From an uncultured delta proteobacterium (lineage in GTDB: Bacteria; Desulfobacterota; Desulfobulbia; Desulfobulbales; Desulfurivibrionaceae), in contig CAIPYE010000014.1 of NCBI GenBank assembly GCA_903869265.1, positions 372,001 to 436,000 of the forward strand: DNA of 64,000 nucleotides. The letters run 5' to 3'. The translations under genes were made by a program, and so were the position numbers. Positions 1 through 8,423 of the stretch are shown piece by piece. The notes under the pieces are model-generated. The model searched no databases. It was given only the letters and a program-made list of their open reading frames with translations, and was not told the DNA's origin. Position 1 is the first letter of the stretch, and every line of letters begins with the position of its first letter.

Positions 1-2
1 AG

Positions 3-1955
3 CGCTATGAGAAATTTCCAAGCTACCTCACCATTGTGCATCAGGGCAACGGGGCAAAGGATTCTGTCGTCCTCACCTTTGATGACGGCCCTGATCCCAA
101 GTGGACCCCGAAGATCCTCGATATTCTGAAAGCCAAGGGGGTGAGCGCCACGTTCTTCATGGTTGGCACGAACATGGAGAAATATCCCGACCTTGTCCGG
201 CGCATCGTCCGCGAGGGGCACACAGTTGGCGTCCATACCTATTCCCACCCGAATATCGCCCTGGTCTCCGAGGAGCGGGCCTACCTGGAATTCAATGCGA
301 CCCAGCGGTTGATCGAGGCCATCACCAAGCATTCCACCATTCTTTTCAGGCCGCCCTATAATGCCGACACCAACCCCCATGATCCGGAAGAGCTGGTCCC
401 CATCAAGCTTGCCCAGAAACTTGGCTACATCACGGTGACCGAGGATATCGATCCGGAGGACTGGTCCCAGCCAGGGGTTGACGCCATGGTGGAGAATATT
501 AAAAAAGGCCGCCAGCAGGGCGGGAATATTGTGTTGCTCCATGATGCGGGCGGGGATCGGAGCCAGACCATCGAGGCGTTGCCCAAGATCATCGATTACC
601 TGCAGGCAAGGGGGGACAACATCCTTTCCCTCTCCGCACTGCTTGGCATTCCGCTGGAGCAGCTGATGCCGCCGGTTCTCAGGAGTCAGCGGTCCATGGC
701 CAGGGTGGTGAGCGAAAGCGGGTTTGCGGCCATCCATGCGACGGCGCAATTTTTCTGGGCCTTCATGATCGTGGCCACCACCCTGGTGGTGGTGAGGACG
801 TTAACTGTGGCCTGGCTGGCGATTAGGAGCCGAAGGGCGGGCGAGTCTGGGTTGCCAATTTCGGCCCCTGGCCCGTGTCCGCCGGTAAGCGTCCTGATCG
901 CCGCCTATAACGAGGAAAAGGTTATCGAGCAAACTCTGCGGGCGGTATTGAACAGCGTCTACCCCGGCGAGATCGAGGTGGTGGTGGTCGATGACGGCTC
1001 ACAAGACACAACCGCCGAGGTCGTGGCTGGGATGGCGCATAACGATGACCGCATCCATCTGCTCAGACAAATCAATCTTGGCAAGGCCACGGCCTTGAAA
1101 ACCGGGTTTGACGCGGTTCGCCACGAAATTGTGATCAGTCTGGATGCTGACACCCAATTCACCCCCGCCACCATTGGCGAGCTTGTCCCGCCCTTTGCCG
1201 ATCCTAACGTGGCGGCGGTTTCCGGGCGGGCCAGGGTCGGCAATCCCAAGACCTTTGTCGCCAAGTTCCAGTCCCTCGAATATACCTGCGGCTTCAATCT
1301 GGATCGGAGGGCCTATCACCTGCTCAATTGCATCACCGTGGTGCCGGGGGCGGTCAGCGCCTTTAAGAAAAGCGCGGTCTTCGCTGCTGGCGGGATCAGC
1401 ACCGACACCCTGGCGGAGGACACCGACCTGACTTTAACCCTGCACAAATGTGGGCTTAAAATCTGTTATGCCCCCCGCGCCGTGGCCTGGACCGAGGCTC
1501 CCGAAACCATCCGGGCCTTTGCCAAGCAGCGGTTCCGCTGGGCCTTCGGCACCTTGCAGTGTCTCTGGAAACATCGGGAGATGTTGTTTGATGTAAAGTA
1601 CAGGGCGCTGGGCTGGTTCAGTCTGCCGAGCGCCTGGTTTTTCAACATCCTGTTGGTGGCCCTCGGGCCGATTATCGATGCCATTCTTCTGGTCTCATTG
1701 CTGATGAGTCCTGCCAACAGCATTCTCTATTTTTATTTTTTGGTCTTTCTCGGTGCCGACCTGCTGCTGGCAGCGGTTGCCTGCCTCATCGAGAGGGAGC
1801 CGTTGTCCCAGATCTGGCTGGTTCTGCCCATGCGGTTTGTCTACCGGCCCGTGCTGAGTTATGCCGTAATAAAGGCCATTGTCAAAGCGAGCAAAGGGGT
1901 GCTGGTCGGTTGGGGCAAACTCGACCGCACCGCCTCGGTCACTTATAAAGCTTGA
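3..1955 (+). CDS. Polysaccharide deacetylase / family 2 glycosyltransferase fusion (5' end outside window)
   Basis: The frame is open to the left edge, so the true start lies upstream; the first possible start inside is GTG at 36. Counting from there, a NodB-type deacetylase domain occupies about residues 10-215, with TFDDGP (metal-binding Asp), HTYSHPN and RPPY motifs and a late LLHDAGG motif. After a membrane segment (about 235-260) comes a processive GT2 domain: VVVDDGS, SLDADT, AEDTDLT and QRFRWAFG (the QxxRW signature of cellulose/hyaluronan/poly-GlcNAc synthases), then several C-terminal membrane helices. Proteins of this build often carry an N-terminal GH18-like domain; that part would be outside the window and cannot be checked. 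Likely role: synthesis and N-deacetylation of an exported polysaccharide at the inner membrane. The next gene, a GH26 lipoprotein, follows 16 bases later and probably acts on the same polymer. Confidence 0.85.
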   Translation, partial: RYEKFPSYLTIVHQGNGAKDSVVLTFDDGPDPKWTPKILDILKAKGVSATFFMVGTNMEKYPDLVRRIVREGHTVGVHTYSHPNIALVSEERAYLEFNATQRLIEAITKHSTILFRPPYNADTNPHDPEELVPIKLAQKLGYITVTEDIDPEDWSQPGVDAMVENIKKGRQQGGNIVLLHDAGGDRSQTIEALPKIIDYLQARGDNILSLSALLGIPLEQLMPPVLRSQRSMARVVSESGFAAIHATAQFFWAFMIVATTLVVVRTLTVAWLAIRSRRAGESGLPISAPGPCPPVSVLIAAYNEEKVIEQTLRAVLNSVYPGEIEVVVVDDGSQDTTAEVVAGMAHNDDRIHLLRQINLGKATALKTGFDAVRHEIVISLDADTQFTPATIGELVPPFADPNVAAVSGRARVGNPKTFVAKFQSLEYTCGFNLDRRAYHLLNCITVVPGAVSAFKKSAVFAAGGISTDTLAEDTDLTLTLHKCGLKICYAPRAVAWTEAPETIRAFAKQRFRWAFGTLQCLWKHREMLFDVKYRALGWFSLPSAWFFNILLVALGPIIDAILLVSLLMSPANSILYFYFLVFLGADLLLAAVACLIEREPLSQIWLVLPMRFVYRPVLSYAVIKAIVKASKGVLVGWGKLDRTASVTYKA

Positions 1956-1971
1956 GGAAAAAACAGGAACC

Positions 1972-3102
1972 ATGAAGGCAATGATTACGAAAGGTTCGGT
2001 CGCCGGAACGAAAACCGTTTTTGGTTGTGTCGCAGTGTTGCTCTGTGTTGTGCTCCTATGCGCTGGCTGTCGGCACGAGGAGGGTGCCAAGGCCAAGGAC
2101 CAGGGCTTGCAGGAACTCATGATGCCGAGCAAGGGGGCCTACACCGGAGCGTATGTGGATTTTGGCGAGGGTGAGGACCATGTCACCTACGATGCGATAA
2201 CAGCCTTTGAGAAGATGACCGGCAAGCATCTTGCCGTTGTGGGTTTTGGTAATTTCTGGGGTGAACAGGCCTTTCCCGCCAAAAAGGTGCGCATCATTTC
2301 GGGATACGGAGCGATCCCGCTGATCTACTGGTCGCCATGGGACCGGCCCTACGTGGAAAATCATGGGCCGGACCGTTTTAATCTGCCTGATATCGTGGCG
2401 GGCAAATGGGACGCCTATATCGACCAGTGGGCGGATGCGGCGCGGAACTATGGGAAACCCCTTCTGGTGTCCTGGGGGGATGAGATGAACGGCACCTGGT
2501 TTCCCTGGTCAGGCGTCTATTATGGCGGGGGCAAGGTTATAGGCAAGAAAAACGGCCAGCCCCTGTATGCCGGGCCTGAATTGGTGAAGCAGGCTTACCG
2601 GCATGTGGTTGATCGGGTAAGGGCACGGAAGGCGACCAATGTCCTTTGGGGGTTTCATGCCAACCATTACACCATGCCCCATGCGCCATGGAACATGATG
2701 GCCAATTACTATCCTGGGGCGGACTACGTGGACTGGCTGGGGTTGAGCGTTTACGGAAAGATGCTCAAATCCGAGGACTGGAACTTGTTTGATAAGGTGA
2801 TGGACGCCCCGTATCAGGAAATCTGCCAGTTGGACCCGCACAAACCTCTAATCCTGGCGGAATGGGGCGTTGCTGAATCCCCGTCGGACAGCAAGGCGGA
2901 ATTCATCGCCAAGGCATTTACCGATTTGCAGACGAAATACCCCAGGGTAAAGGGGGCGGTCTATTGGCATGAACGCTGGGAAAACACGGACGGAAGCTAC
3001 AGCAATCTTCGGGTCAATTCTTCCCCCGAGACCCTTGACGCCTACCGAGGCGGGGTGGCCGGTTCGTACTGGCTCGACCGTCCGCAATTTCGTTCGCGCT
3101 AA
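1972..3102 (+). CDS. GH26-family glycoside hydrolase lipoprotein (beta-mannanase-like)
   Basis: 376 aa from ATG 1972, preceded by GAGGAAAAAA; longer upstream starts overlap the previous gene. A hydrophobic N-terminus (about residues 16-32) ends in LCAGC, so Cys33 is a likely lipidation site. The catalytic domain has the two glutamates expected of clan GH-A family 26: acid/base E171 in SWGDEMNGTW and nucleophile E297 in LILAEWG. GH26 enzymes cleave beta-mannans or related glucans; the real substrate is unknown here. Its tight linkage to the deacetylase/GT2 synthase suggests it trims or releases the exopolysaccharide made by that enzyme, in the periplasm or at the outer membrane. I am confident of the fold and family, not of the substrate. 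Confidence 0.8.
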   Translation: MKAMITKGSVAGTKTVFGCVAVLLCVVLLCAGCRHEEGAKAKDQGLQELMMPSKGAYTGAYVDFGEGEDHVTYDAITAFEKMTGKHLAVVGFGNFWGEQAFPAKKVRIISGYGAIPLIYWSPWDRPYVENHGPDRFNLPDIVAGKWDAYIDQWADAARNYGKPLLVSWGDEMNGTWFPWSGVYYGGGKVIGKKNGQPLYAGPELVKQAYRHVVDRVRARKATNVLWGFHANHYTMPHAPWNMMANYYPGADYVDWLGLSVYGKMLKSEDWNLFDKVMDAPYQEICQLDPHKPLILAEWGVAESPSDSKAEFIAKAFTDLQTKYPRVKGAVYWHERWENTDGSYSNLRVNSSPETLDAYRGGVAGSYWLDRPQFRSR

Positions 3103-3312
3103 AAATCTCTCGCTATCCCCTGGCGGGCAGGGAATGCCCGTCCGCCACTCCAGCGCCCCCTCTTTGTGCGCGACCGGAATGCGCGTCGGGTTGTGCCGCT
3201 ATCCCCATATTTTCCTTGACTTCATTTTTGAAACAGCCGTAGGCTTTTGAGAGAGCGGGTGTCTGTCGGCTTCATCCAATTGAAAAGCGACGGGAAGATC
3301 AGGGAGAAAAAA

Positions 3313-4764
3313 ATGCAACCATGTGATTTTGTCGTCTTCGGAGCCCATGGCGATCTGGCCACCCGCAAGCTGGTGCCGTCGCTCTACCAGTTGGACAAGG
3401 CCGGGCTTCTTGAACCGGGCCTGCGGATTGTCGGGGTGGCGCGCCGGGAGATGACCTCGGAAGAATATGTCGCCATGGCCAGGGAAAGTCTGGCCACCTT
3501 CATGAAGGAAGAGGTGGATGCTCAGGCCTGGGAGCGGTTTGCCGGGCGTCTGCGCTATGTGCAGATCGATCTTGCCAGCCATGACCAGTACAGCAAGCTC
3601 TGTGAGATAATCGATCCGGGCCAGCGGGTTATGGTCAACTACTGCGCCGTGCCGCCTTCCATCTATGGCGACATCTGCAAGGGCTTGGCCCGGGCCGGGC
3701 TGATCACCGAACAGACCCGAGTGGTGCTGGAAAAACCCCTGGGCACTGATCTTGCCTCCTCAAAGGTCATAAACGATGCGGTGGCCAAGTTTTTCCAGGA
3801 AAAGCAGGTCTACCGGATCGACCATTACCTGGGCAAGGAAACAGTACTCAACCTGGTGGCGCTGCGCTTTGCCAACTCCATCTTCACCACCAACTGGGAC
3901 AACACCACCATCGACCATGTACAGATCACCGTGGCCGAAGAGGTTGGCATCGAGGGGCGCTGGGGGTATTTCGACAAGTCCGGCCAGCTCCGCGACATGG
4001 TGCAGAACCATCTTTTGCAGATCCTTTCCCTGGTTGCCATGGAGCCGCCGGTCACCCTTGGCAGCGAGAGCATCCGCAACGAAAAGCTTAAAGTGCTCAA
4101 GGCCCTGCGCCCCATCACCCGCGACAACGTCGAGGAGAAAACCGTCCGGGGCCAGTACTCCGCCGGGTTTCTCAAGGGCGGATCGGTGCCGGGCTACCAT
4201 GAGGAAGAAGGGGGCAACCCCCGGAGTTTTACGGAGACCTTTGTCGCCCTGAGGGTGGACATCGACAACTGGCGTTGGGCCGGAGTGCCTTTCTATCTGC
4301 GCACCGGCAAGCGTATGACCCAAAAGCTCTCCGAGGTGGTGATCTATTTCAAGCGGCTGCCCCACAATATCTTTCGGGAAAGCTACAAGAACCTCCCTTC
4401 CAACAAGCTGATCATCCGCCTCCAGCCCAACGAGGGGGTGGAAATCGAGATGCTGAACAAGGTGCCGGGCATTGCCTCGGGGGTTAAGCTGCAACGGACC
4501 ACCCTCGATTTGAGTTTTTCCGAGGCCTTTCAGGCGGAGCATGTTGCCGATGCCTACGAGCGACTGCTCCTTGCGGCTCTGGAGGGGAGCCAGTCCCTCT
4601 TTATCCGCCGCGACGAGGTGGAGCAGGCCTGGACCTGGGTCGACTCCATCCAGGATGCCTGGCAGGCCAGCAACGAGGCCCCAATGCCGTATCCGGCAGG
4701 GACCTGGGGGCCGGTGGCCTCGGTGGCGCTGATGGCACGGGATGGCCGGGCTTGGGATGAGTAA
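3313..4764 (+). CDS. zwf: Glucose-6-phosphate 1-dehydrogenase
   Basis: 483 aa, the usual length for bacterial Zwf. The NADP-binding motif GAHGDLATRK is at about residues 10-19 and the active-site RIDHYLGKE motif is intact. I chose ATG 3313 because it follows AGGGAGAAAAAA and the protein then starts just before the nucleotide-binding motif; an in-frame GTG-type start at 3247 would add a non-conserved stretch. The enzyme oxidises glucose-6-phosphate to 6-phosphogluconolactone in the cytosol, the entry to the Entner-Doudoroff and oxidative pentose-phosphate routes. It is followed by pgl, edd and eda on the same strand, so the block supports glucose oxidation through KDPG. A weak possible promoter (TTGACT at 3216) precedes it. 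Confidence 0.96.
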   Translation: MQPCDFVVFGAHGDLATRKLVPSLYQLDKAGLLEPGLRIVGVARREMTSEEYVAMARESLATFMKEEVDAQAWERFAGRLRYVQIDLASHDQYSKLCEIIDPGQRVMVNYCAVPPSIYGDICKGLARAGLITEQTRVVLEKPLGTDLASSKVINDAVAKFFQEKQVYRIDHYLGKETVLNLVALRFANSIFTTNWDNTTIDHVQITVAEEVGIEGRWGYFDKSGQLRDMVQNHLLQILSLVAMEPPVTLGSESIRNEKLKVLKALRPITRDNVEEKTVRGQYSAGFLKGGSVPGYHEEEGGNPRSFTETFVALRVDIDNWRWAGVPFYLRTGKRMTQKLSEVVIYFKRLPHNIFRESYKNLPSNKLIIRLQPNEGVEIEMLNKVPGIASGVKLQRTTLDLSFSEAFQAEHVADAYERLLLAALEGSQSLFIRRDEVEQAWTWVDSIQDAWQASNEAPMPYPAGTWGPVASVALMARDGRAWDE

Positions 4765-4802
4765 GGGCGTGGCAAAAAGTCCGAAATTGCTTCACGCCGG
4801 TG

Positions 4803-4873
4803 CTTCGACAGGCTCAGCACGAGCGGAAAATAATCCATTAAGACAACATCCGTTCGCCCTGAGCCTGTCGAAG
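4803..4873. repeat. REP-like inverted pair between zwf and pgl
   Basis: Two 15-base arms, CTTCGACAGGCTCAG (4803-4817) and its exact complement (4859-4873), face each other across 41 bases. Beyond the arms the similarity continues (GCACGAGCGG versus GGCGAACGG on the complementary strand), so these are two copies of one REP unit in opposite orientation. This sequence family is widespread in intergenic regions of proteobacteria and is thought to be spread by RAYT-type Y1 transposases. It can fold into a long hairpin in mRNA and could shield or attenuate the zwf-pgl transcript. Confidence 0.85.
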
Positions 4874-4919
4874 GGCAGTTGTTCCGAGTCCACCATGAAG
4901 AAGAGAATGGATATGAATC

Positions 4920-5615
4920 ATGCCTGCATTCAAGGAATTTAAGGATTCCGCCACCTTGGTGGCGGCGCTGGGCGATCAGGTTGCCGAATTGCTGCGGGCT
5001 GGAATCAGGGCACGGGGTCGGGCCAGTCTGGTGGTGTCCGGCGGTTCCACCCCGGTGCCGTTTTTCGCCGTCCTCTCGGAGCGTGCACTTGACTGGGAGA
5101 AGGTGTCGATCACCCTGGCGGACGAACGTTGGGTGGATCCGGCAGATGCGGCCAGCAATGAACATCTGGTGCGGCTCCATCTTTTGCAAAACCGGGCGGC
5201 TGCGGCCAGTTTTGTGGGTCTCAAAACCGAGGCTCCCACCGCCGTCCAAGGTGAGAAAGAGTGCGGTGAGCATCTTGCGTTGCTGCCCAGGCCCTTTGAT
5301 GTGTTGATCCTGGGCATGGGCAACGACGGTCATACCGCCTCGCTGTTTCCGCAGGCGGCGCGGCTTGACGAAGCCCTTGCCCTGGACTCCGGCCAGCTTT
5401 GTATGGCCATCACTCCGCCAGCTGCGCCCCATGAGCGGATGACCCTCACCCTGCCCGCCCTGTTGCAAAGCCGTCAGATTATTTTGCACCTTGTCGGGCC
5501 GGGCAAGCGAGAGGTGTACGAGAAGGCGCTGGCCAAGGGGCCGGTGGTGGAGATGCCCATTCGGGCGGTGCTGGGCCAGGCAACCGCGCCGGTTACGGTT
5601 TTCTGGGCACCATGA
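4920..5615 (+). CDS. pgl: 6-phosphogluconolactonase
   Basis: 231 aa, typical DevB/Pgl length. The SGGSTP phosphate-binding motif (about residues 41-46), LADERWV, and GMGNDGHTASLFP are all present, the last two being the glucosamine-6-phosphate isomerase/lactonase family signatures. It hydrolyses 6-phosphogluconolactone, the product of the upstream zwf, to 6-phosphogluconate, which the downstream edd dehydrates. The ATG at 4920 is the only start that leaves the N-terminal helix intact; the ribosome-binding site is weak. The 155-base gap to zwf holds a REP-like inverted pair. Start of edd lies 13 bases after the stop, so pgl and edd are probably cotranscribed. Confidence 0.95.
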   Translation: MPAFKEFKDSATLVAALGDQVAELLRAGIRARGRASLVVSGGSTPVPFFAVLSERALDWEKVSITLADERWVDPADAASNEHLVRLHLLQNRAAAASFVGLKTEAPTAVQGEKECGEHLALLPRPFDVLILGMGNDGHTASLFPQAARLDEALALDSGQLCMAITPPAAPHERMTLTLPALLQSRQIILHLVGPGKREVYEKALAKGPVVEMPIRAVLGQATAPVTVFWAP

Positions 5616-5628
5616 ACAAGGAGCAGCC

Positions 5629-7485
5629 ATGAACAGCATCGTCGAGAAAGTCACCGACCGGATCATCAACCGCAGCCTGGCCCATCGTGAAAGCTATCTG
5701 CGCCATATGGAGCACGCCAGGGTGGCCGGACCGTTTCGCCACCATTTGCCCAGCAGCAATCTGGCCCATGGCCTGGCGGTTTGCCAGGGCGGAGAATGCC
5801 AAACCCTGCGCGGCGGGTTGGCCCCCAATATCGGGATTATCACCTCGTACAACGACATGCTCTCAGCCCACCACACCTACGAGCACTACCCGGCCATGAT
5901 CAAGAAGGCAGTGGCCGCAGCGGGCGGCACGGCCCAGGTGGCCGCAGGAGTCCCCGCCATGTGCGACGGTGTCACGCAGGGGGAGCCGGGCATGGATTTG
6001 AGCCTGATCAGCCGGGACGTCATCGCCATGGCCACGGTGATCGGGTTGTCGCACAACGTGTTCGACGGCGCCCTGCTCCTAGGGATCTGCGACAAGATCA
6101 TGCCCGGTCTCTTGATGGGGGGGTTGCAGTTCGGGCATCTGCCCATGATCCTGGTGCCGGGCGGGCCCATGCGCTCCGGGCTTCCCAACCGGGAAAAGGC
6201 CCAGGCCAGGGAGCAGTTTGTCCAGGGCAAGATCAGCAAGGAGGAGATGCTAGGGGTGGAGTGCGCCTCCTACCACGGAAACGGGACCTGCACCTTCTAC
6301 GGCACGGCCAACAGCAACCAGTTGATCGCCGAGATCATGGGGTTGCACCTGCCCGGCGCCTCCTTTGTCAATCCGGACGACCCGCTGCGCGAGGCGCTGA
6401 CCAATGCGGCCTCGGCCAGGGTCTGCGAGCTGACCCATCTGGGCGGCAACTATACCCCCATCGGGAAGGTGGTGAGTGAACGCTCCGTGGTCAACGGTAT
6501 CGTGGGCCTTTTGGCCACGGGCGGTTCCACCAACCAGACCATGCATCTGGTTGCCATTGCCAGGGCCGCAGGCATCCGCATCAACTGGGACGATTTTTCC
6601 GAACTCTCCGAGGCGGTGCCGATGCTGGTGCGGATTTATCCCAACGGACCCGGCGATATCAACAGCTTTCAGCAGGCAGGCGGCATGGCGGTGCTGATCG
6701 GTGAATTGCTGGCTGGCGGATTTCTGCACAACGAGGTGATGACCGTGGCCGGGGAGGGGTTGGAGCGATACACCCAGCGTCCCACTCTGGTGGCTGCTAA
6801 GGCCCAATGGTCCGATGGTCCTGGGCACTCGCTGGAGCCCGAGGTTATTGCTTCGGTGTCCCAGCCGTTTTCCCCCACCGGCGGACTCAAGGTGCTGGAC
6901 GGCAATCTCGGAAGGGCGGTGATCAAGGTCTCCTCCCTGGCAAACGGCGCGGCGACCTGCATCGAGGCCCCGGCCATGGTTTTCCATACCCAGGCCGGAC
7001 TGGAAGAGGCCTTCCGGGCGGGCAAACTGGACCGCGATCTCGTGGCGGTCATCCGCTTTCAGGGTCCGCAGGCCACGGGCATGCCCGAGCTGCACAAGCT
7101 GATCACCCCGCTGGCCGTGGTTATGGGCCGGGGATACCGGGTGGCCATGGTCACCGACGGCAGGCTCTCCGGGGCGTCGGGCAAGGTGTCGGCTGCCATC
7201 CATGTGACCCCGGAGGCCTTGTGCGGCGGCTTGCTGGCCAAGGTGCAGGATGGGGATCTGATCCGGATCGATGTGGGGGCTGGGAGCCTGGAGTTGCTGG
7301 TGGATGCGGCGGAGCTTGCCAGGCGGGAGTATGCCGAGGCTGAGCTCGGGGAGCAGCGGTACGGGGTGGGGAGGCAGATATTTGCCGCCCTGCGCAGTGA
7401 TCTGTTGGGGGCCGAGGAAGGGGCGAGTTCGTTGTTCACCTATGTGAATGAGAAATGTAAGGTGAATTTTTCGACAGAGACGTAG
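5629..7485 (+). CDS. edd: Phosphogluconate dehydratase (6-phosphogluconate to KDPG)
   Basis: 618 aa, close to the family norm of about 605. ATG 5629 sits behind AAGGAG. Belongs to the IlvD/Edd family; the segments MCDGVTQGEPG, NGTCTFYGTANSNQ and TGGSTNQTMH are present and supply the [4Fe-4S] cysteines and the substrate site. GRLSGASGK near the C-terminus is the second family signature. It converts 6-phosphogluconate to 2-keto-3-deoxy-6-phosphogluconate, the committed Entner-Doudoroff step; Edd rather than DHAD is clear from the length and the company of pgl and eda. The iron-sulfur cluster makes it oxygen-sensitive, fitting an anaerobe. Its partner eda lies 1.2 kb downstream, separated by an inserted gene cassette and a small membrane protein. 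Confidence 0.96.
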   Translation: MNSIVEKVTDRIINRSLAHRESYLRHMEHARVAGPFRHHLPSSNLAHGLAVCQGGECQTLRGGLAPNIGIITSYNDMLSAHHTYEHYPAMIKKAVAAAGGTAQVAAGVPAMCDGVTQGEPGMDLSLISRDVIAMATVIGLSHNVFDGALLLGICDKIMPGLLMGGLQFGHLPMILVPGGPMRSGLPNREKAQAREQFVQGKISKEEMLGVECASYHGNGTCTFYGTANSNQLIAEIMGLHLPGASFVNPDDPLREALTNAASARVCELTHLGGNYTPIGKVVSERSVVNGIVGLLATGGSTNQTMHLVAIARAAGIRINWDDFSELSEAVPMLVRIYPNGPGDINSFQQAGGMAVLIGELLAGGFLHNEVMTVAGEGLERYTQRPTLVAAKAQWSDGPGHSLEPEVIASVSQPFSPTGGLKVLDGNLGRAVIKVSSLANGAATCIEAPAMVFHTQAGLEEAFRAGKLDRDLVAVIRFQGPQATGMPELHKLITPLAVVMGRGYRVAMVTDGRLSGASGKVSAAIHVTPEALCGGLLAKVQDGDLIRIDVGAGSLELLVDAAELARREYAEAELGEQRYGVGRQIFAALRSDLLGAEEGASSLFTYVNEKCKVNFSTET

Positions 7486-7535
7486 TCTGATGATGGATAT
7501 CCCTGTTTTTTTAGCATTGACCAGACAACCAATAG

Positions 7536-8324
7536 TTAGGCGGTGTATACGCAAATGGAATTCCGTTTAGATCGTCCCCGTACAAATCAATACCCAACCG
7601 AGGCAATCCTCGACGAACTGCGCCGGGTCGCCGCTGTATTCGAAAACCGCAGGTTCACACGCCACGAATTTGACGCCGAATCCAAATACTGCAAGGGCTC
7701 AGTGGTTCTCGCGAGATTTGGTTCTTGGCAAGCAGCTCTTGATGCTACGGGCCTTGAATTGGCGGCTCCGGTTAAGAAAGATCGATCTTTTATTTCAAAC
7801 GAAGAACTGTTTTTGGAGTTGGGTCGAGTTTGGCGCCTCATTGGACACCGACCATCGAAAGATGAATGGGATCATTCAGAACCACGCTATTCATACACTA
7901 CTTACAAAACGCGCTTCGGAGGCTGGGTCAACGCTTGCGCGGCATTTATTGAGCACACCTCAGAATCTGCTAATCCGTTGGCCGTAGGTGTTGTTTCAAC
8001 GCAGCTTCCACCAATATCCAAATCCACCGTCACGCCTATCGATGCTTCCGAAAAACGCGGCATTCCAATGAAGCTTCGGTATCAGGTCCTCATGCGAGAT
8101 TGCTTTAAATGTGTCAGTTGCGGGCGAAGTCCGGTCACACATGTTGGTGTTGTTCTGCACATTGACCATATCACTCCGTTTTCAAAAGGTGGCAAGACTG
8201 TGCGAGAGAATCTGCGCTCTCTTTGTCAGGACTGTAATTGGGGTAAAGGCGGTGATCATGAACCACAGCCTAACCTCGCGCTCAACAAGGGCGCGCCGAC
8301 AAGCGGCGCGATTTAATTCAAACG
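7536..8324 (+). mobile_element. Single integron-type gene cassette inserted downstream of edd
   Basis: The left edge carries a core site GTTAGGC (7535-7541). The right edge is an attC-like hairpin starting with GCCTAAC (8268-8274) and ending TTCAAACG at 8324, followed by ATGGGC. Circularising 7536-8324 joins TTCAAACG to TTAGGC and rebuilds GTTAGGC, exactly complementary to GCCTAAC. That is the structure of an excised integron cassette. The one gene inside starts 7 bases from the left edge and runs into the attC, as is typical. Removing the cassette leaves a GAT at the join, matching the degenerate GWT consensus of secondary integron sites. No integron integrase gene is visible in this window, so this is a solitary cassette. 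Confidence 0.82.
7543..8316 (+). CDS. HNH endonuclease with homing-endonuclease-associated repeats (cassette gene)
   Basis: 257 aa from GTG 7543, or 253 aa from ATG 7555; no clear ribosome-binding site is seen for either. The N-terminal half has two repeats of about 60 residues (each ending RFGSWQAAL or RFGGWVNAC), the HNH-associated repeat found in homing endonucleases and thought to bind DNA. The C-terminus is a zinc-ribbon HNH nuclease: CFKCVSCG, HIDHITPFSKGG, then RSLCQDCN. All catalytic His/Asn positions look intact. Codon usage is visibly more AT-rich than the flanking zwf-pgl-edd-eda genes, consistent with transfer. It sits inside an integron-type cassette, so it may be a defence or selfish nuclease rather than part of sugar metabolism. 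Confidence 0.85.
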   Translation: MYTQMEFRLDRPRTNQYPTEAILDELRRVAAVFENRRFTRHEFDAESKYCKGSVVLARFGSWQAALDATGLELAAPVKKDRSFISNEELFLELGRVWRLIGHRPSKDEWDHSEPRYSYTTYKTRFGGWVNACAAFIEHTSESANPLAVGVVSTQLPPISKSTVTPIDASEKRGIPMKLRYQVLMRDCFKCVSCGRSPVTHVGVVLHIDHITPFSKGGKTVRENLRSLCQDCNWGKGGDHEPQPNLALNKGAPTSGAI

Positions 8325-8330
8325 ATGGGC
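8268..8330 (+). other. attC (59-base-element-like) recombination site of the cassette
   Basis: GCCTAAC (8268-8274) is the outer left box. An inner perfect 7-base hairpin CGCGCCG / CGGCGCG (8292-8298 and 8304-8310, loop ACAAG) forms the core, followed by TTTAATTCAAACG. The outer right box in place is GATGGGC (8324-8330), imperfect because its last six bases belong to the target; the cassette's own half, TTAGGC, is now at 7536-7541. The stop codon of the HNH gene (8314-8316) lies inside the site. Confidence 0.8.
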
Positions 8331-8423
8331 ATAGAATAATCCGGAATAATCAGGGACACTCCCCGTTTTTTGACCGGGGCGGGGCGGCACACCTCTGCGG
8401 TTAGATGCCGAAGGAAGGAGACG

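Noticed and set aside
3760-4542. Long minus-strand frame opposite zwf (and similar long antisense frames opposite edd, feoB, pgi and aroA)
   Set aside because: They mirror strongly GC-biased real genes, have no ribosome-binding sites and no recognisable protein features.
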